Positions 8,531 to 16,061 of a DNA stretch of 57,942 bases are shown here, one piece after another. The notes beneath the pieces are model-generated. The model worked only from the letters and a program-made list of their open reading frames with translations, did no database searches and had not been told where the DNA came from. Within the stretch, counting starts at the first letter, position 1; each line of letters begins with the position of its first letter. Origin of the DNA: Lachnospiraceae bacterium (GTDB taxonomy: Bacteria > Bacillota > Clostridia > Lachnospirales > Lachnospiraceae); assembly GCA_014804675.1 (NCBI GenBank), contig JAAUZH010000042.1:1-57942 (forward strand), read 5' to 3'. Made by a program: the position numbers and the translations under genes.

Positions 8531-9236
8531 ATGAAAGCAGCTCCTTTAGTGAAGAAATTTGGTCAGTAATATCCTTTGATGGAGAAGAGATAGTGTTGAG
8601 AATCTGGTATGCTTTGGAATAATCGTGGATTTCTATATAAAGGGAGGCTAATTCTAAAATTGCCTGCTGAGCAGGGGTTTTTTCGAGCAGCCACATAAGC
8701 CATAGAATTTTGTCATCCAGAGGCCAGAAAGATTTCATACAGGTATATAAATTCCAAAATAAATTTCCATAATTTTCAAAATATTCATGTGTTGAAATAA
8801 GAAAAGCGGCATAGATGGTCAAGGGAACAGAGGTTAAGTATGCAGCTGCCTCATCCATAGCTTCTTTCGATAGCGCAAGCTCCAGACGGCGCATGGAAAA
8901 AACGGTTAGAAGATATTGTTCCATGATGCTGTCAAAATCATTTGCCACAGATAAAAAAGGTGTTTTTTGGTTCTCTAATTCAAGCTTTAGAATATTTATG
9001 AGAACATAAATTTTTATTGTTTCGGAAGAATTATGGAATTGCGGATAAGAATCCGGTGCTTCAAAATAAGGAAGCAGGTCAAAAAGCGCTTCGTATTGCT
9101 TGGAGCCCAGACAAAAATCCACATGCTGCTGTATATGCTGATGTAGGTTAAAAGAATAAGTTTTATCGGTTTGCATTTTTTGCATATGAAGTTCCGTCTC
9201 TTGTAAAAGTGCATTTAAACTTTGATTAGTTTCCAT
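8523..9236 (-). CDS. Helical partner protein of the duplicated cassette, copy 1 (function unknown)
   Basis: This 237-residue, acidic, mostly helical protein has no signal peptide or membrane segment. Its repeated helix pairs (LALSKEAMDEAAAYLTSVPL, and near the end a motif around LASLYIEIHDYSKAYQILN) look like TPR-type units. It starts at ATG 9236 with AGAGGAG upstream and overlaps the downstream glycosyltransferase-like gene by eight bases. The same pairing occurs at 11388-12092. I infer a scaffold or accessory subunit for the glycosyltransferase. I do not recognise a named family. Confidence 0.72.
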   Translation of the reverse strand: METNQSLNALLQETELHMQKMQTDKTYSFNLHQHIQQHVDFCLGSKQYEALFDLLPYFEAPDSYPQFHNSSETIKIYVLINILKLELENQKTPFLSVANDFDSIMEQYLLTVFSMRRLELALSKEAMDEAAAYLTSVPLTIYAAFLISTHEYFENYGNLFWNLYTCMKSFWPLDDKILWLMWLLEKTPAQQAILELASLYIEIHDYSKAYQILNTISSPSKDITDQISSLKELLSYV

Positions 9237-9288
9237 GTGGAATCTCCTCTATTTATGTTTGCTTTTTTCTATCATATATTAAAATATG

Positions 9289-9315
9289 ATTTTAGAATAA
9301 GTATATAGCTGTCAA
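9289..9315 (-). promoter_or_regulatory. Possible promoter for cassette copy 1
   Basis: On the minus strand TTGACA (9315-9310) is followed after only 15 bases by TAAAAT (9294-9289). Both boxes are good but the spacer is short, so this is tentative. No other convincing promoter is seen in the 181-bp gap between the divergent genes. Confidence 0.35.
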
Positions 9316-9417
9316 ATAATTTTTAAATGGGCATCAATGAACTGCCTGATGGCAGCTTTTACTAGGAATTATACAATATTTTTTTATAAAAGAAAAGATA
9401 ATAAGGAGGAAAGTATT

Positions 9418-10560
9418 GTGGTTATTGGACTTTTAGAAGCAAATGAAAAATGTTATGGCTCGTTGAGATACTTTCTTGACTGTGTCGAGAAGGCGTTAAA
9501 TAAACGCAGGATTTCTACCTATAGGATACTTTTAGATGGAACATCAAAGGAAGAATTAGAAAGGCATTATGATGCATTGATCATGTTTAACAGTTCTTTT
9601 CCTTCTGTTCAAAAGGAAGATGGTTCCTTTTTATTGGATTTTTTTCAGTGTCCGGTTTTTAATATCTTTGTGGATCCGCCATACTATCATCACTCTGTCT
9701 TAAAAAATCATATGCAAAACTTGCATGTGGTTTTTTTGGACGAAGGGCATGTGGAATATTGTAACCGATACTATCCGCCATGTAAGAGTGTGGACAGGGG
9801 GTTTTTAATAGGTCCAACGGGAAAAACAATTCCTTATGAAGACAGAAAAATTGAGTTGCTTTTTACTGGAAGTTGTCCGGATGAAGAAATAATGTTGCAG
9901 AAGGCTCATGAGTTGTTCGGTGCAGAATGGGCAGATAATATGTTGGAACTTATAATATCAAATAGCATTCGTTATCCCCATATTCCCATGGAAGCTCAAA
10001 TGAAAACAATATTTGAGCAGAGCATGAAGGGTTATTCCGAACAAGCCTATACGACTTTGATGTATACGTTAGGACAATATGCTGAATTTTATCTACGTGG
10101 CTACTATAGGAAGAGAATAATAAGACTGCTTGTGAATTCCGGCATAAAGCTACATGTTGCAGGGGCAGGATGGGAAAAGTTATATACGGTTTTACCGGAT
10201 AATTTAATTATCGAAGGTGAAATGGATATATGGAAGACGGCGGATTTAACTGCTAATTCCAAAATCTTATTGAATATTATGCCTTGGTTTAAGGAAGGGA
10301 TTCATGACCGGATATTAACTGCCATGCACAATGAAACTATTTGTCTGACAGATACCAGTACAATTTGTCAGCGGGATTTTCAAAATAATCAGAATATCGT
10401 GTTTTATGATCTGGATAGATTGGATGCGCTGCCTGATTTGATCAGAGAATTGCTGAATGATGAAGAGAAAGGGAAATTCATTGCAAAACAAGGAAAGATA
10501 GAATCGGATAAATATACTTGGGATTTGTTTGTTGATAGATATATTCTGAGCAAACTATAA
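9418..10560 (+). CDS. CgeB/DUF3880-like glycosyltransferase, paralogue 5
   Basis: I place the start at GTG 9418, because GGAGG at 9405-9409 sits eight bases upstream; the longer upstream frame has no ribosome site. The 380-residue product begins VVIGLLEANEKCYGSLRYF. It has FNIFVDPPYYHHSVLKNHM and VVFLDEGHVEYCNRYYPPC in the N-terminal domain, and KILLNIMPWFKEGIHDRILT plus ETICLTDTSTICQRDFQNN in the C-terminal GT-B half. It follows the CgeB plan but is distant from the four copies near flagellin. It lies alone between two copies of a minus-strand cassette. Likely cytoplasmic glycosyl transfer; substrate unknown. Confidence 0.82.
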   Translation: MVIGLLEANEKCYGSLRYFLDCVEKALNKRRISTYRILLDGTSKEELERHYDALIMFNSSFPSVQKEDGSFLLDFFQCPVFNIFVDPPYYHHSVLKNHMQNLHVVFLDEGHVEYCNRYYPPCKSVDRGFLIGPTGKTIPYEDRKIELLFTGSCPDEEIMLQKAHELFGAEWADNMLELIISNSIRYPHIPMEAQMKTIFEQSMKGYSEQAYTTLMYTLGQYAEFYLRGYYRKRIIRLLVNSGIKLHVAGAGWEKLYTVLPDNLIIEGEMDIWKTADLTANSKILLNIMPWFKEGIHDRILTAMHNETICLTDTSTICQRDFQNNQNIVFYDLDRLDALPDLIRELLNDEEKGKFIAKQGKIESDKYTWDLFVDRYILSKL

Positions 10561-10660
10561 TAAAAAATATTTTTAGGAAGAATGAGGGGGGCAGACCATG
10601 CGGAAAGCTCTCTTGTTGTATTTTAGGATAATGATGAACTAGGGGAGAGAACCATGTCCT

Positions 10661-11386
10661 TTATGTATGTTTTCGTATATCGGAATAGGATTTCCCCAGA
10701 TAAGGAGCATATTTCTCCATGAAGATTTTACGGTATTTATTATAATTCCACATAGAGAGAATTCTTCCATCATCGTGAATGAACCAAGGTAGCTTTTGGA
10801 GGGGAACAACGATGCGGTAGCCGTTAAGAAGAAAATTCATACTCTGAAAAGCATCGTAAAAGTGCCAATCCTTTAAGAGTTTATCCTCCCAGGATAAATC
10901 ATAAGAAGTAATCATGATACAGCCATCTATTAAAGCCACATCTGCGATTCCATCGGAAAGGGAATAGCGGTATTGCTTATAGTCGGCATGGGGATATGCA
11001 GAAAAATCACTTCCATATAGGGGATCAGCGCCAATCCATCTTTGATGCCACATGATACCGTTTTTGGATATAGTGGGGTATCCTACCATGCCAATCATAC
11101 CGATAGAGGAATCGGATTGAAAGATGGACAGTATATCACATAAAAAATAACGATTTAAAATAAAAACATCCTGATGCATATAAATTTTATATTTGGCATC
11201 GGTGGATGCCATGCCTTCGCTGTAACCAGAAGTCATGCTGGCAGCATCGTAAATGGTAAGTATATCCATTTCATAATTGTCCGGAATAACCAGTTGATTT
11301 AGGTAATGAAAGCATTCCTGAAGGTAAATATCATTATTGGTACAGAGGATAAAGGCAAATTTATGGTCGTTTATAGTTTTGCACAT
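10661..11386 (-). CDS. Glycosyltransferase-like protein (PF13712 type), cassette copy 2
   Basis: This 241-residue paralogue of 7805-8530 keeps the same landmarks: KFAFILCTNNDIYLQECFHY, YKIYMHQDVFILNRYFL, VALIDGCIMITSYD and LPWFIHDDG. Most differences cluster around residues 105-130 (WHQRWIGADPLYG against WHSNPLGSIPLYG), a likely acceptor or donor loop, so the copies may have different sugar specificity. Its ATG is one base after the stop of the helical partner. The 100-bp gap upstream of 10661 holds no convincing gene, only a 14-codon open frame after a GGGGG run. Confidence 0.8.
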   Translation of the reverse strand: MCKTINDHKFAFILCTNNDIYLQECFHYLNQLVIPDNYEMDILTIYDAASMTSGYSEGMASTDAKYKIYMHQDVFILNRYFLCDILSIFQSDSSIGMIGMVGYPTISKNGIMWHQRWIGADPLYGSDFSAYPHADYKQYRYSLSDGIADVALIDGCIMITSYDLSWEDKLLKDWHFYDAFQSMNFLLNGYRIVVPLQKLPWFIHDDGRILSMWNYNKYRKIFMEKYAPYLGKSYSDIRKHT

Positions 11387-11387
11387 A

Positions 11388-12092
11388 TTAAAGTAACTCC
11401 TTAAGGGAAGAAATCAGAGCAACGATATCTTTTGAGGGTGAAGGAATAGCAGTAAGATATTGATATGCTCTGGAATAATTGTGGACTTCCATATACAGGG
11501 AAGCTAATTCTAAAGTTGCCTGCTGGACAGGTTCTCTTTCAAACAGCCACGTGAGCCATTGAATCTTATCACCTATGGGCCAGATAGATTTCATGCAGGT
11601 ATATAAATTCCAAAATAAATTTTCGTAATTTTCAAAATATTCATTTTGTGAAATGAACATGGCAGCATAAATAGTTAGGGGGACAGAGGTTAAGTATGTG
11701 GCTGCTTCAGCCATAGCTTCTTCTGATAGTGCAAGCTCCAGGCGGCGCATTGCAAAAATTGTCATTAGATACTGTGCCATAATACCGTTATAATCATTTG
11801 CTGTAGATAAAAAGGGTGTTTTTTCGTATTTTAATTCAAGCTTTAAAATATTTAGAAGAATGTGAATTCTTTTTGTTTCGGAAGAATTGTGAAATTGTGG
11901 ATAAGAATCCGGTTCCTCAAAATAGGGAAACAGGTCAAAAAGAGATTCATATTGCTTGGTGCCAAGACACAAATCTATATGCTGCTGCATGCTTTTGTAT
12001 AGGTCAAGGCAATAGGATTTATCTGCTTCAAGTTTTTGAAGATCACGTTCTGCCTCCTGCAAAAATTCGTTTAAGCTTTCATAAGTTGCCAA
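11388..12092 (-). CDS. Helical partner protein of the duplicated cassette, copy 2 (TTG start)
   Basis: This 234-residue paralogue of 8523-9236 has the same pattern of helix pairs (LALSEEAMAEAATYLTSVPL). The start codon is TTG at 12092, with AAAGGAG about nine bases upstream; no in-frame ATG fits the conserved N-terminus. Together with 10661-11386 it forms the second copy of a tightly linked two-gene unit. The function is unknown. The constant pairing argues that the two products work together. Confidence 0.72.
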   Translation of the reverse strand: MATYESLNEFLQEAERDLQKLEADKSYCLDLYKSMQQHIDLCLGTKQYESLFDLFPYFEEPDSYPQFHNSSETKRIHILLNILKLELKYEKTPFLSTANDYNGIMAQYLMTIFAMRRLELALSEEAMAEAATYLTSVPLTIYAAMFISQNEYFENYENLFWNLYTCMKSIWPIGDKIQWLTWLFEREPVQQATLELASLYMEVHNYSRAYQYLTAIPSPSKDIVALISSLKELL

Positions 12093-12147
12093 GTGAATTC
12101 TCCTTTGATTTTGTGAATGAAAGTATATTTAGCAGTTTGGGGATGGT

Positions 12148-12213
12148 TTCCCATGGGAAGTATTATATAATAGTTTTATGAAAAAGAAAAGATTGAATTT
12201 TCAGGGAAGGCAG
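12148..12213 (+). repeat. Dispersed repeat, segment A (uninterrupted locus)
   Basis: This segment matches 36876-36948, with TTCCCATGG at its left and GAAAAGAT-x-x-x-ATTTTCA-x-GGAA-x-GC at its right; a 7-nt length difference lies near the left end. Here it runs without interruption into segment B (12206-12257), which carries the sigma-D promoter. At the second locus the two segments are separated by the AAA-ATPase gene. Confidence 0.65.
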
Positions 12214-12221
12214 GCATAAAC

Positions 12222-12248
12222 TAAAGATATTTTAAAATATGCCGATAT
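12222..12248 (+). promoter_or_regulatory. Flagellar sigma-D (sigma-28) promoter
   Basis: TAAA (12222-12225), exactly 15 bases, then GCCGATAT (12241-12248) matches the Gram-positive sigma-D consensus perfectly. It places what follows (the small ORF, terminator and possibly the NeuB operon) under late-flagellar control. A near-copy with one mismatch in each box lies at 38728-38754. Confidence 0.85.
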
Positions 12249-12304
12249 ATGTTAATATAATATATTTCATGGATGAAATGAATGGAAAACAGGGAGGTTG
12301 CAAT

Positions 12305-12343
12305 ATGGGTACGATACAAGAGCAGATAAAAGAGGTAAAGTAG
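12305..12343 (+). CDS. Possible 12-codon leader ORF
   Basis: ATG 12305 to TAG 12343 encodes MGTIQEQIKEVK. GGGAGG lies at about 12291-12296 with a good spacing, and a sigma-D promoter lies about 60 bases upstream. The left arm of a perfect terminator stem (12318-12329) lies inside its codons 5-9. It could be an attenuator leader peptide for the NeuB operon, or a remnant of a replaced gene that kept its promoter and ribosome site. Translation is not shown by sequence alone. Confidence 0.4.
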   Translation: MGTIQEQIKEVK

Positions 12344-12361
12344 TTATCTGCTCTTATTTTG
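12318..12361 (+). terminator. Strong intrinsic terminator (possible attenuator) before the NeuB-like gene
   Basis: A perfect 12-bp stem, AAGAGCAGATAA (12318-12329) with TTATCTGCTCTT (12344-12355), has a 14-nt loop and is followed by ATTTTGTAT. It stands between the sigma-D promoter and the gene at 12412. The arm overlap with the 12-codon ORF means a translating ribosome would hinder hairpin formation. Confidence 0.82.
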
Positions 12362-12411
12362 TATATTGCAAATTTTCTTAGAAAGAAAAGATATAAAGGA
12401 AGAGGAAAAAT

Positions 12412-13236
12412 ATGTGTTTATTTATTACAGCAGAAATAGGAATTAATCATAATGGAGACTTAAAAATCGCAAAGGAATTGATCGACCTTGCAGTAGAAGC
12501 TGGATGTGATGCTGTGAAGTTTCAAAAAAGAACCATTGATAAGGTTTATACGCAGGAGTATCTGGCAGGTGAAAGAATCAGCCCATGGGGAACTACTCAA
12601 AGGGAACAGAAGGAAGGGCTGGAATTTGGGCTGGAAGAGTATCAGGAAATTGACAGATATTGTGAAGAAAAAGGGATTGAGTGGTTTGCTTCAGCCTGGG
12701 ATTTGGATTCGCAGAAATTTCTGCAGCAGTTTGATTTAAAATATAATAAGGTTGCATCAGCCATGTTGGTAAACGACGAGCTGTTAGAAGAGATTGCCAA
12801 TGAGAAAAAGTATACCTTCATTGCAACAGGAATGAGCACTTATGACGAAATCGATCATGTAGTAGATATTTTTAAAAAATATGATTGCCCCTTTGAACTG
12901 ATGCATTGTAACAGTACCTACCCTATGAAAGAAGAAGATGCCAATTTAAAGGTAATGTACCAGTTAAAAGAAAGATACGGCTGTAAGGTGGGTTACAGCG
13001 GGCACGAGGAAGGAAACTTAGTCTGCACTTGCGCAGCGGCAATGGGGGCCACATCCATAGAAAGGCATATCACGTTGGACAAAACCATGTATGGAAGCGA
13101 TCAGAAAGCATCGATTGAGCCAAGGGAGCTTAAGGAGCTGGTACGGACGATCAGGGAAGTAGAAAAGATTCTCGGAACTGGAGAAAAGCTTCTGTCAGAG
13201 GCAGAGCAGGAAGTAAAGGCAAAGTTAAGAGGATAA
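12412..13236 (+). CDS. NeuB-family (sialic/nonulosonic acid synthase-like) enzyme, short form
   Basis: This 274-residue TIM-barrel synthase has the family blocks AEIGINHNGDLKIAKELI, DAVKFQKRT, MHCNSTYPMKEEDANL, VGYSGHEEGN and ERHITLDKTMYGSDQKAS. NeuB enzymes condense phosphoenolpyruvate with an N-acetyl-hexosamine (or related aldose) to give a nine-carbon ulosonic acid. Typical members are about 340 residues with a C-terminal SAF (antifreeze-like) domain. Here the protein ends right after the barrel, so that domain is absent, which may change substrate or oligomer contacts. It is followed after three bases by the HAD-SIS fusion, suggesting a phosphorylated ulosonate pathway. A general 'N-acetylneuraminate synthase family' label is safe; the exact product is not. 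Confidence 0.85.
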   Translation: MCLFITAEIGINHNGDLKIAKELIDLAVEAGCDAVKFQKRTIDKVYTQEYLAGERISPWGTTQREQKEGLEFGLEEYQEIDRYCEEKGIEWFASAWDLDSQKFLQQFDLKYNKVASAMLVNDELLEEIANEKKYTFIATGMSTYDEIDHVVDIFKKYDCPFELMHCNSTYPMKEEDANLKVMYQLKERYGCKVGYSGHEEGNLVCTCAAAMGATSIERHITLDKTMYGSDQKASIEPRELKELVRTIREVEKILGTGEKLLSEAEQEVKAKLRG

Positions 13237-13239
13237 GAC

Positions 13240-14316
13240 ATGATAAAGCTGGTTATTTTTGATATAGATGGAGTCATAACCGATGGCTCCATTATTGTTG
13301 ATGTAGCAGGAAGAGAGCAAAAAAAAATAAATTTAAAAGATGTGGATGCCATTTTCCAGATAAAAAAGGATGGTTATCGGTTGGCTGCCATAACGGGAGA
13401 AGATTCAGAGATTGTAAATTATTTTGAGCAAAGATTCCCGTGGGATTATTTTTACAGAGACAATAAGAGTAAGACGGATGCCATGAAAGAAATACAGCAG
13501 AAAGAGAATCTTTCAAGCAGGGAAATATGCTACGTGGGAGATGGAAAGTATGATATAGCCCCCCTTGCTTATGCAGGGCTTGGAATCTGCCCAAGGGATG
13601 CCATTGACAAGGCAAAAGAGGCGGCAGATGTGATTTTACAAAAGGGTGGTGGACAAGGCTGTCTGTGGGAATTGATTGATATCTTAAAAAGATATAATAA
13701 TAAAGAGGTTCCAGAAAACTATTTTTACCAAAGACTAGCTGAGCATACGAATATCTTCAAAGAAATGGGCTCTGATATGGAGCTGATTCAAAAGGTAATG
13801 GGTCTGGCAGAAGATATTTATAACATCCTTCGAAACGGAGGAAGGCTGTTTTTATGTGGAAACGGAGGAAGTGCAGCAGATGCTCAGCATATTGCCACAG
13901 AGTTCATCAGCCGCTTCTTTCATGAGCGACCCGCATTGAATGCAGAGGCGCTGACGGTAAATACATCTACCTTGACTGCAATCGGCAATGATTATAGCTA
14001 TGAACGGATTTTTGTGAGGCAATTGGAAGCAAAAGCGCAGAAGGGCGATGTGCTGATTGGGATTTCCACCAGTGGGAAATCCAAGAATGTGATAGAAGCA
14101 TTAAAATATGGAAGAGATCATGGAATGAAGACTGCTATGTGGATGGGAAATTTTGATTCTGCACAGGTGAAAGAATTTTGTGATTATGTTATAAGAATAC
14201 CTTCTGATATTACCCCAAGGATACAGGAAGCCCATATTTTTATTGGACATACTCTGGCGGAATTTGTGGAACAGAAGGTTGTTTTGGAGGAAAATCGGGA
14301 TGGTAAAAGTATCTGA
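13240..14316 (+). CDS. Fusion: KdsC-like HAD phosphatase + GmhA-like SIS isomerase
   Basis: This 358-residue two-domain protein has a HAD-III phosphatase at residues 1-150, with FDIDGVITDG (Asp8 and Asp10 catalytic), AAITGEDS and VGDGKYDIAPLAYAG. That resembles KdsC and the ulosonate-phosphate phosphatases. Residues 165-358 are a SIS domain with FLCGNGGSAADAQHIATEF, GISTSGKSKNVIEAL and TPRIQEAHIFIGH, as in GmhA, which makes heptose 7-phosphate from sedoheptulose 7-phosphate. Combining a ketose-phosphate isomerase and a phosphatase in one chain beside a NeuB-like synthase suggests an unusual ulosonate built from an isomerised sugar phosphate. The end overlaps the next gene by 17 bases. The domain calls are solid; the pathway is inference. 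Confidence 0.85.
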   Translation: MIKLVIFDIDGVITDGSIIVDVAGREQKKINLKDVDAIFQIKKDGYRLAAITGEDSEIVNYFEQRFPWDYFYRDNKSKTDAMKEIQQKENLSSREICYVGDGKYDIAPLAYAGLGICPRDAIDKAKEAADVILQKGGGQGCLWELIDILKRYNNKEVPENYFYQRLAEHTNIFKEMGSDMELIQKVMGLAEDIYNILRNGGRLFLCGNGGSAADAQHIATEFISRFFHERPALNAEALTVNTSTLTAIGNDYSYERIFVRQLEAKAQKGDVLIGISTSGKSKNVIEALKYGRDHGMKTAMWMGNFDSAQVKEFCDYVIRIPSDITPRIQEAHIFIGHTLAEFVEQKVVLEENRDGKSI

Positions 14317-16048
14317 TTATGTCATGGAGTTTCTAAAGGAAAAGGGGATAAAGGAAATCTTTATGCTGCCGGGTGGCGGCGCTATGCATTTGCTTGACTC
14401 TTTGGGAAAATCTGGCATTGAGTATATTTGTTTCCAACATGAACAGGGAGCTGCTATTGCGGCAGAAGCCTATGGGCAGCATACAAATGAACCAGGGTGT
14501 CTTTTGGTCACATCTGGTCCGGGTGCCACAAATGCCATAACAGGTGTTACTGCAGGCTGGATTGATTCCACACCAATGTTTGTTATATCAGGGCAATCCA
14601 AAAGGGCGGATTTAGTGGGAGACAAGCAGGTTAGGCAGATTGGCTCGCAAGAAGTTCAGATAATTGATATGGTAAAACCCATTACCAAATATGCAGTGCA
14701 GATTATGGAACCGGCAGAAATTCGATATCATTTGGAAAGAGCTTATTATGAATGTACGAACGGACGTCCGGGACCTGTATGGCTTTCCATTCCTTTAGAT
14801 GTACAGGGAGCCATCATTGATGAAGTGAATCTGAAGGGATTTTTACCAAAGGAAGCCAGAAAAAGCTGTATTTCCAATGATGTTTTGAAGGTAGTGGATT
14901 TGTTAAAGGATGCAAAAGCGCCTCTGTTTATAGCTGGGAACGGTATTAAGCTTTCTGGAGCAACGGAAATGTTCTATCAGCTTTTAGAACAAATAAACGT
15001 GCCGGTTCTAACTACGTGGAAGACCATTGACATGTTTGCTGAGGATCATCCGGTTTATGTAGGACATCCGGGCATTATGGGCGATCGGGGAGCAAATAAA
15101 ATTTTACAGAAAGCCGATTTGCTGATTTCGGTAGGAAGCCGGTTAGATACCAGCATTACTGCATTTAATGATGCACTTTTTGGAAAGAATGCGAAAAAAG
15201 TAATTGTAGATATAGATGTACACGAAATAAACCGAATGCAAATGAAAAAGGAAGTGGAAATCGTTTCGGATGCAGGGGAGTTTCTGGCTTGTCTGACAGA
15301 GATCATTGGGGAAGAAAGCTTACCGGACTGGAGTGGATGGCTTACTTCTTGCAAGGAGCTTAGGGCTGGCTATCCACTTGTTACGGATAAGCACAGAGAT
15401 ACAGGAGATTATGTAAGCGCTTATTATTTTATTGATGAACTTTGTAAGGAGCTTAGGGCAGATGATGTAATTGTACCGGAAAGCTCCGGTGGAGCAGGAG
15501 AAATTACTTATCAGGCATTTCAGATAAAAAAAGGACAAAAGATGAAAAATGCAGCAGGATTGGGATCTATGGGTTTTGGTCTGCCTTATTCCATTGGTTC
15601 CTGTATTGCCAATGACAAAAGGAGAACTGTCTTAATCAATGGAGATGGTGCGTTTACCCTAAATATTCAGGAATTAGAGACCATGCATCGATTAAAGCTG
15701 CCAATCAAGATGTTTATTTTAAGCAACGGCGGATATGCCAGCATAAGAAGCATGCAGCGGGGAAATTTTGAAGGCAGATATGTGGCAAGCAGTGAGGACA
15801 GCGGATTTACGATTCCGGATATCAGTGCAGTGGCAAAGGCTTATGGCTTTCAAACCTGTTCCATGAAAAGCAATGAAGAAATGCTTCAAATGCTGCCGAA
15901 GATCATGGCAGATGATGAGCCGTTGCTTTGTGAAGTGTTTGTTTCACCGGATGAAACGGTTTGGCCGAGAGTAAAGGCTGTGGTTCTGCCGGACGGGGGC
16001 ATGAGGTCGGGAGAGCTGGAGAATATGTGGCCTTATGCAGAAGAATAA
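14300..16048 (+). CDS. Thiamine-diphosphate-dependent enzyme, acetolactate-synthase-like
   Basis: This 582-residue protein starts at ATG 14300, with GGAGG (14286-14290) nine bases upstream inside the previous gene. The N-terminal PYR domain has the catalytic Glu48 in FQHEQGAAIAAEAYG and TSGPGATNAITGV. The C-terminal PP domain has INGDGAFTLNIQELETMHRL and ILSNGGYASIRSMQ, which bind ThDP and Mg. Real acetolactate synthase would need a regulatory subunit and sits with ilv genes, neither of which is here. In sugar loci, relatives such as YerE transfer an acetyl unit from pyruvate to a keto-sugar. A branched-chain or acyl-extended sugar is therefore possible, also given the CDP-dideoxyhexose genes downstream. 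Exact reaction unknown. Confidence 0.8.
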   Translation: MVKVSDYVMEFLKEKGIKEIFMLPGGGAMHLLDSLGKSGIEYICFQHEQGAAIAAEAYGQHTNEPGCLLVTSGPGATNAITGVTAGWIDSTPMFVISGQSKRADLVGDKQVRQIGSQEVQIIDMVKPITKYAVQIMEPAEIRYHLERAYYECTNGRPGPVWLSIPLDVQGAIIDEVNLKGFLPKEARKSCISNDVLKVVDLLKDAKAPLFIAGNGIKLSGATEMFYQLLEQINVPVLTTWKTIDMFAEDHPVYVGHPGIMGDRGANKILQKADLLISVGSRLDTSITAFNDALFGKNAKKVIVDIDVHEINRMQMKKEVEIVSDAGEFLACLTEIIGEESLPDWSGWLTSCKELRAGYPLVTDKHRDTGDYVSAYYFIDELCKELRADDVIVPESSGGAGEITYQAFQIKKGQKMKNAAGLGSMGFGLPYSIGSCIANDKRRTVLINGDGAFTLNIQELETMHRLKLPIKMFILSNGGYASIRSMQRGNFEGRYVASSEDSGFTIPDISAVAKAYGFQTCSMKSNEEMLQMLPKIMADDEPLLCEVFVSPDETVWPRVKAVVLPDGGMRSGELENMWPYAEE

Positions 16049-16061
16049 AAGGAGAAGGAAG

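Noticed and set aside
9337..9417. Upstream ATG start for the fifth CgeB-like glycosyltransferase
   Set aside because: No ribosome site precedes it, whereas a strong GGAGG precedes GTG 9418 and the family N-terminus begins there.
10561..10660. A 14-codon ORF after a G-rich stretch between convergent genes
   Set aside because: Too short, no promoter or conserved context, and the G run is not a convincing ribosome site.
14243..14299. Longer N-terminus for the ThDP enzyme
   Set aside because: Those codons lie inside the SIS domain gene, and the GGAGG at 14286 points to ATG 14300.
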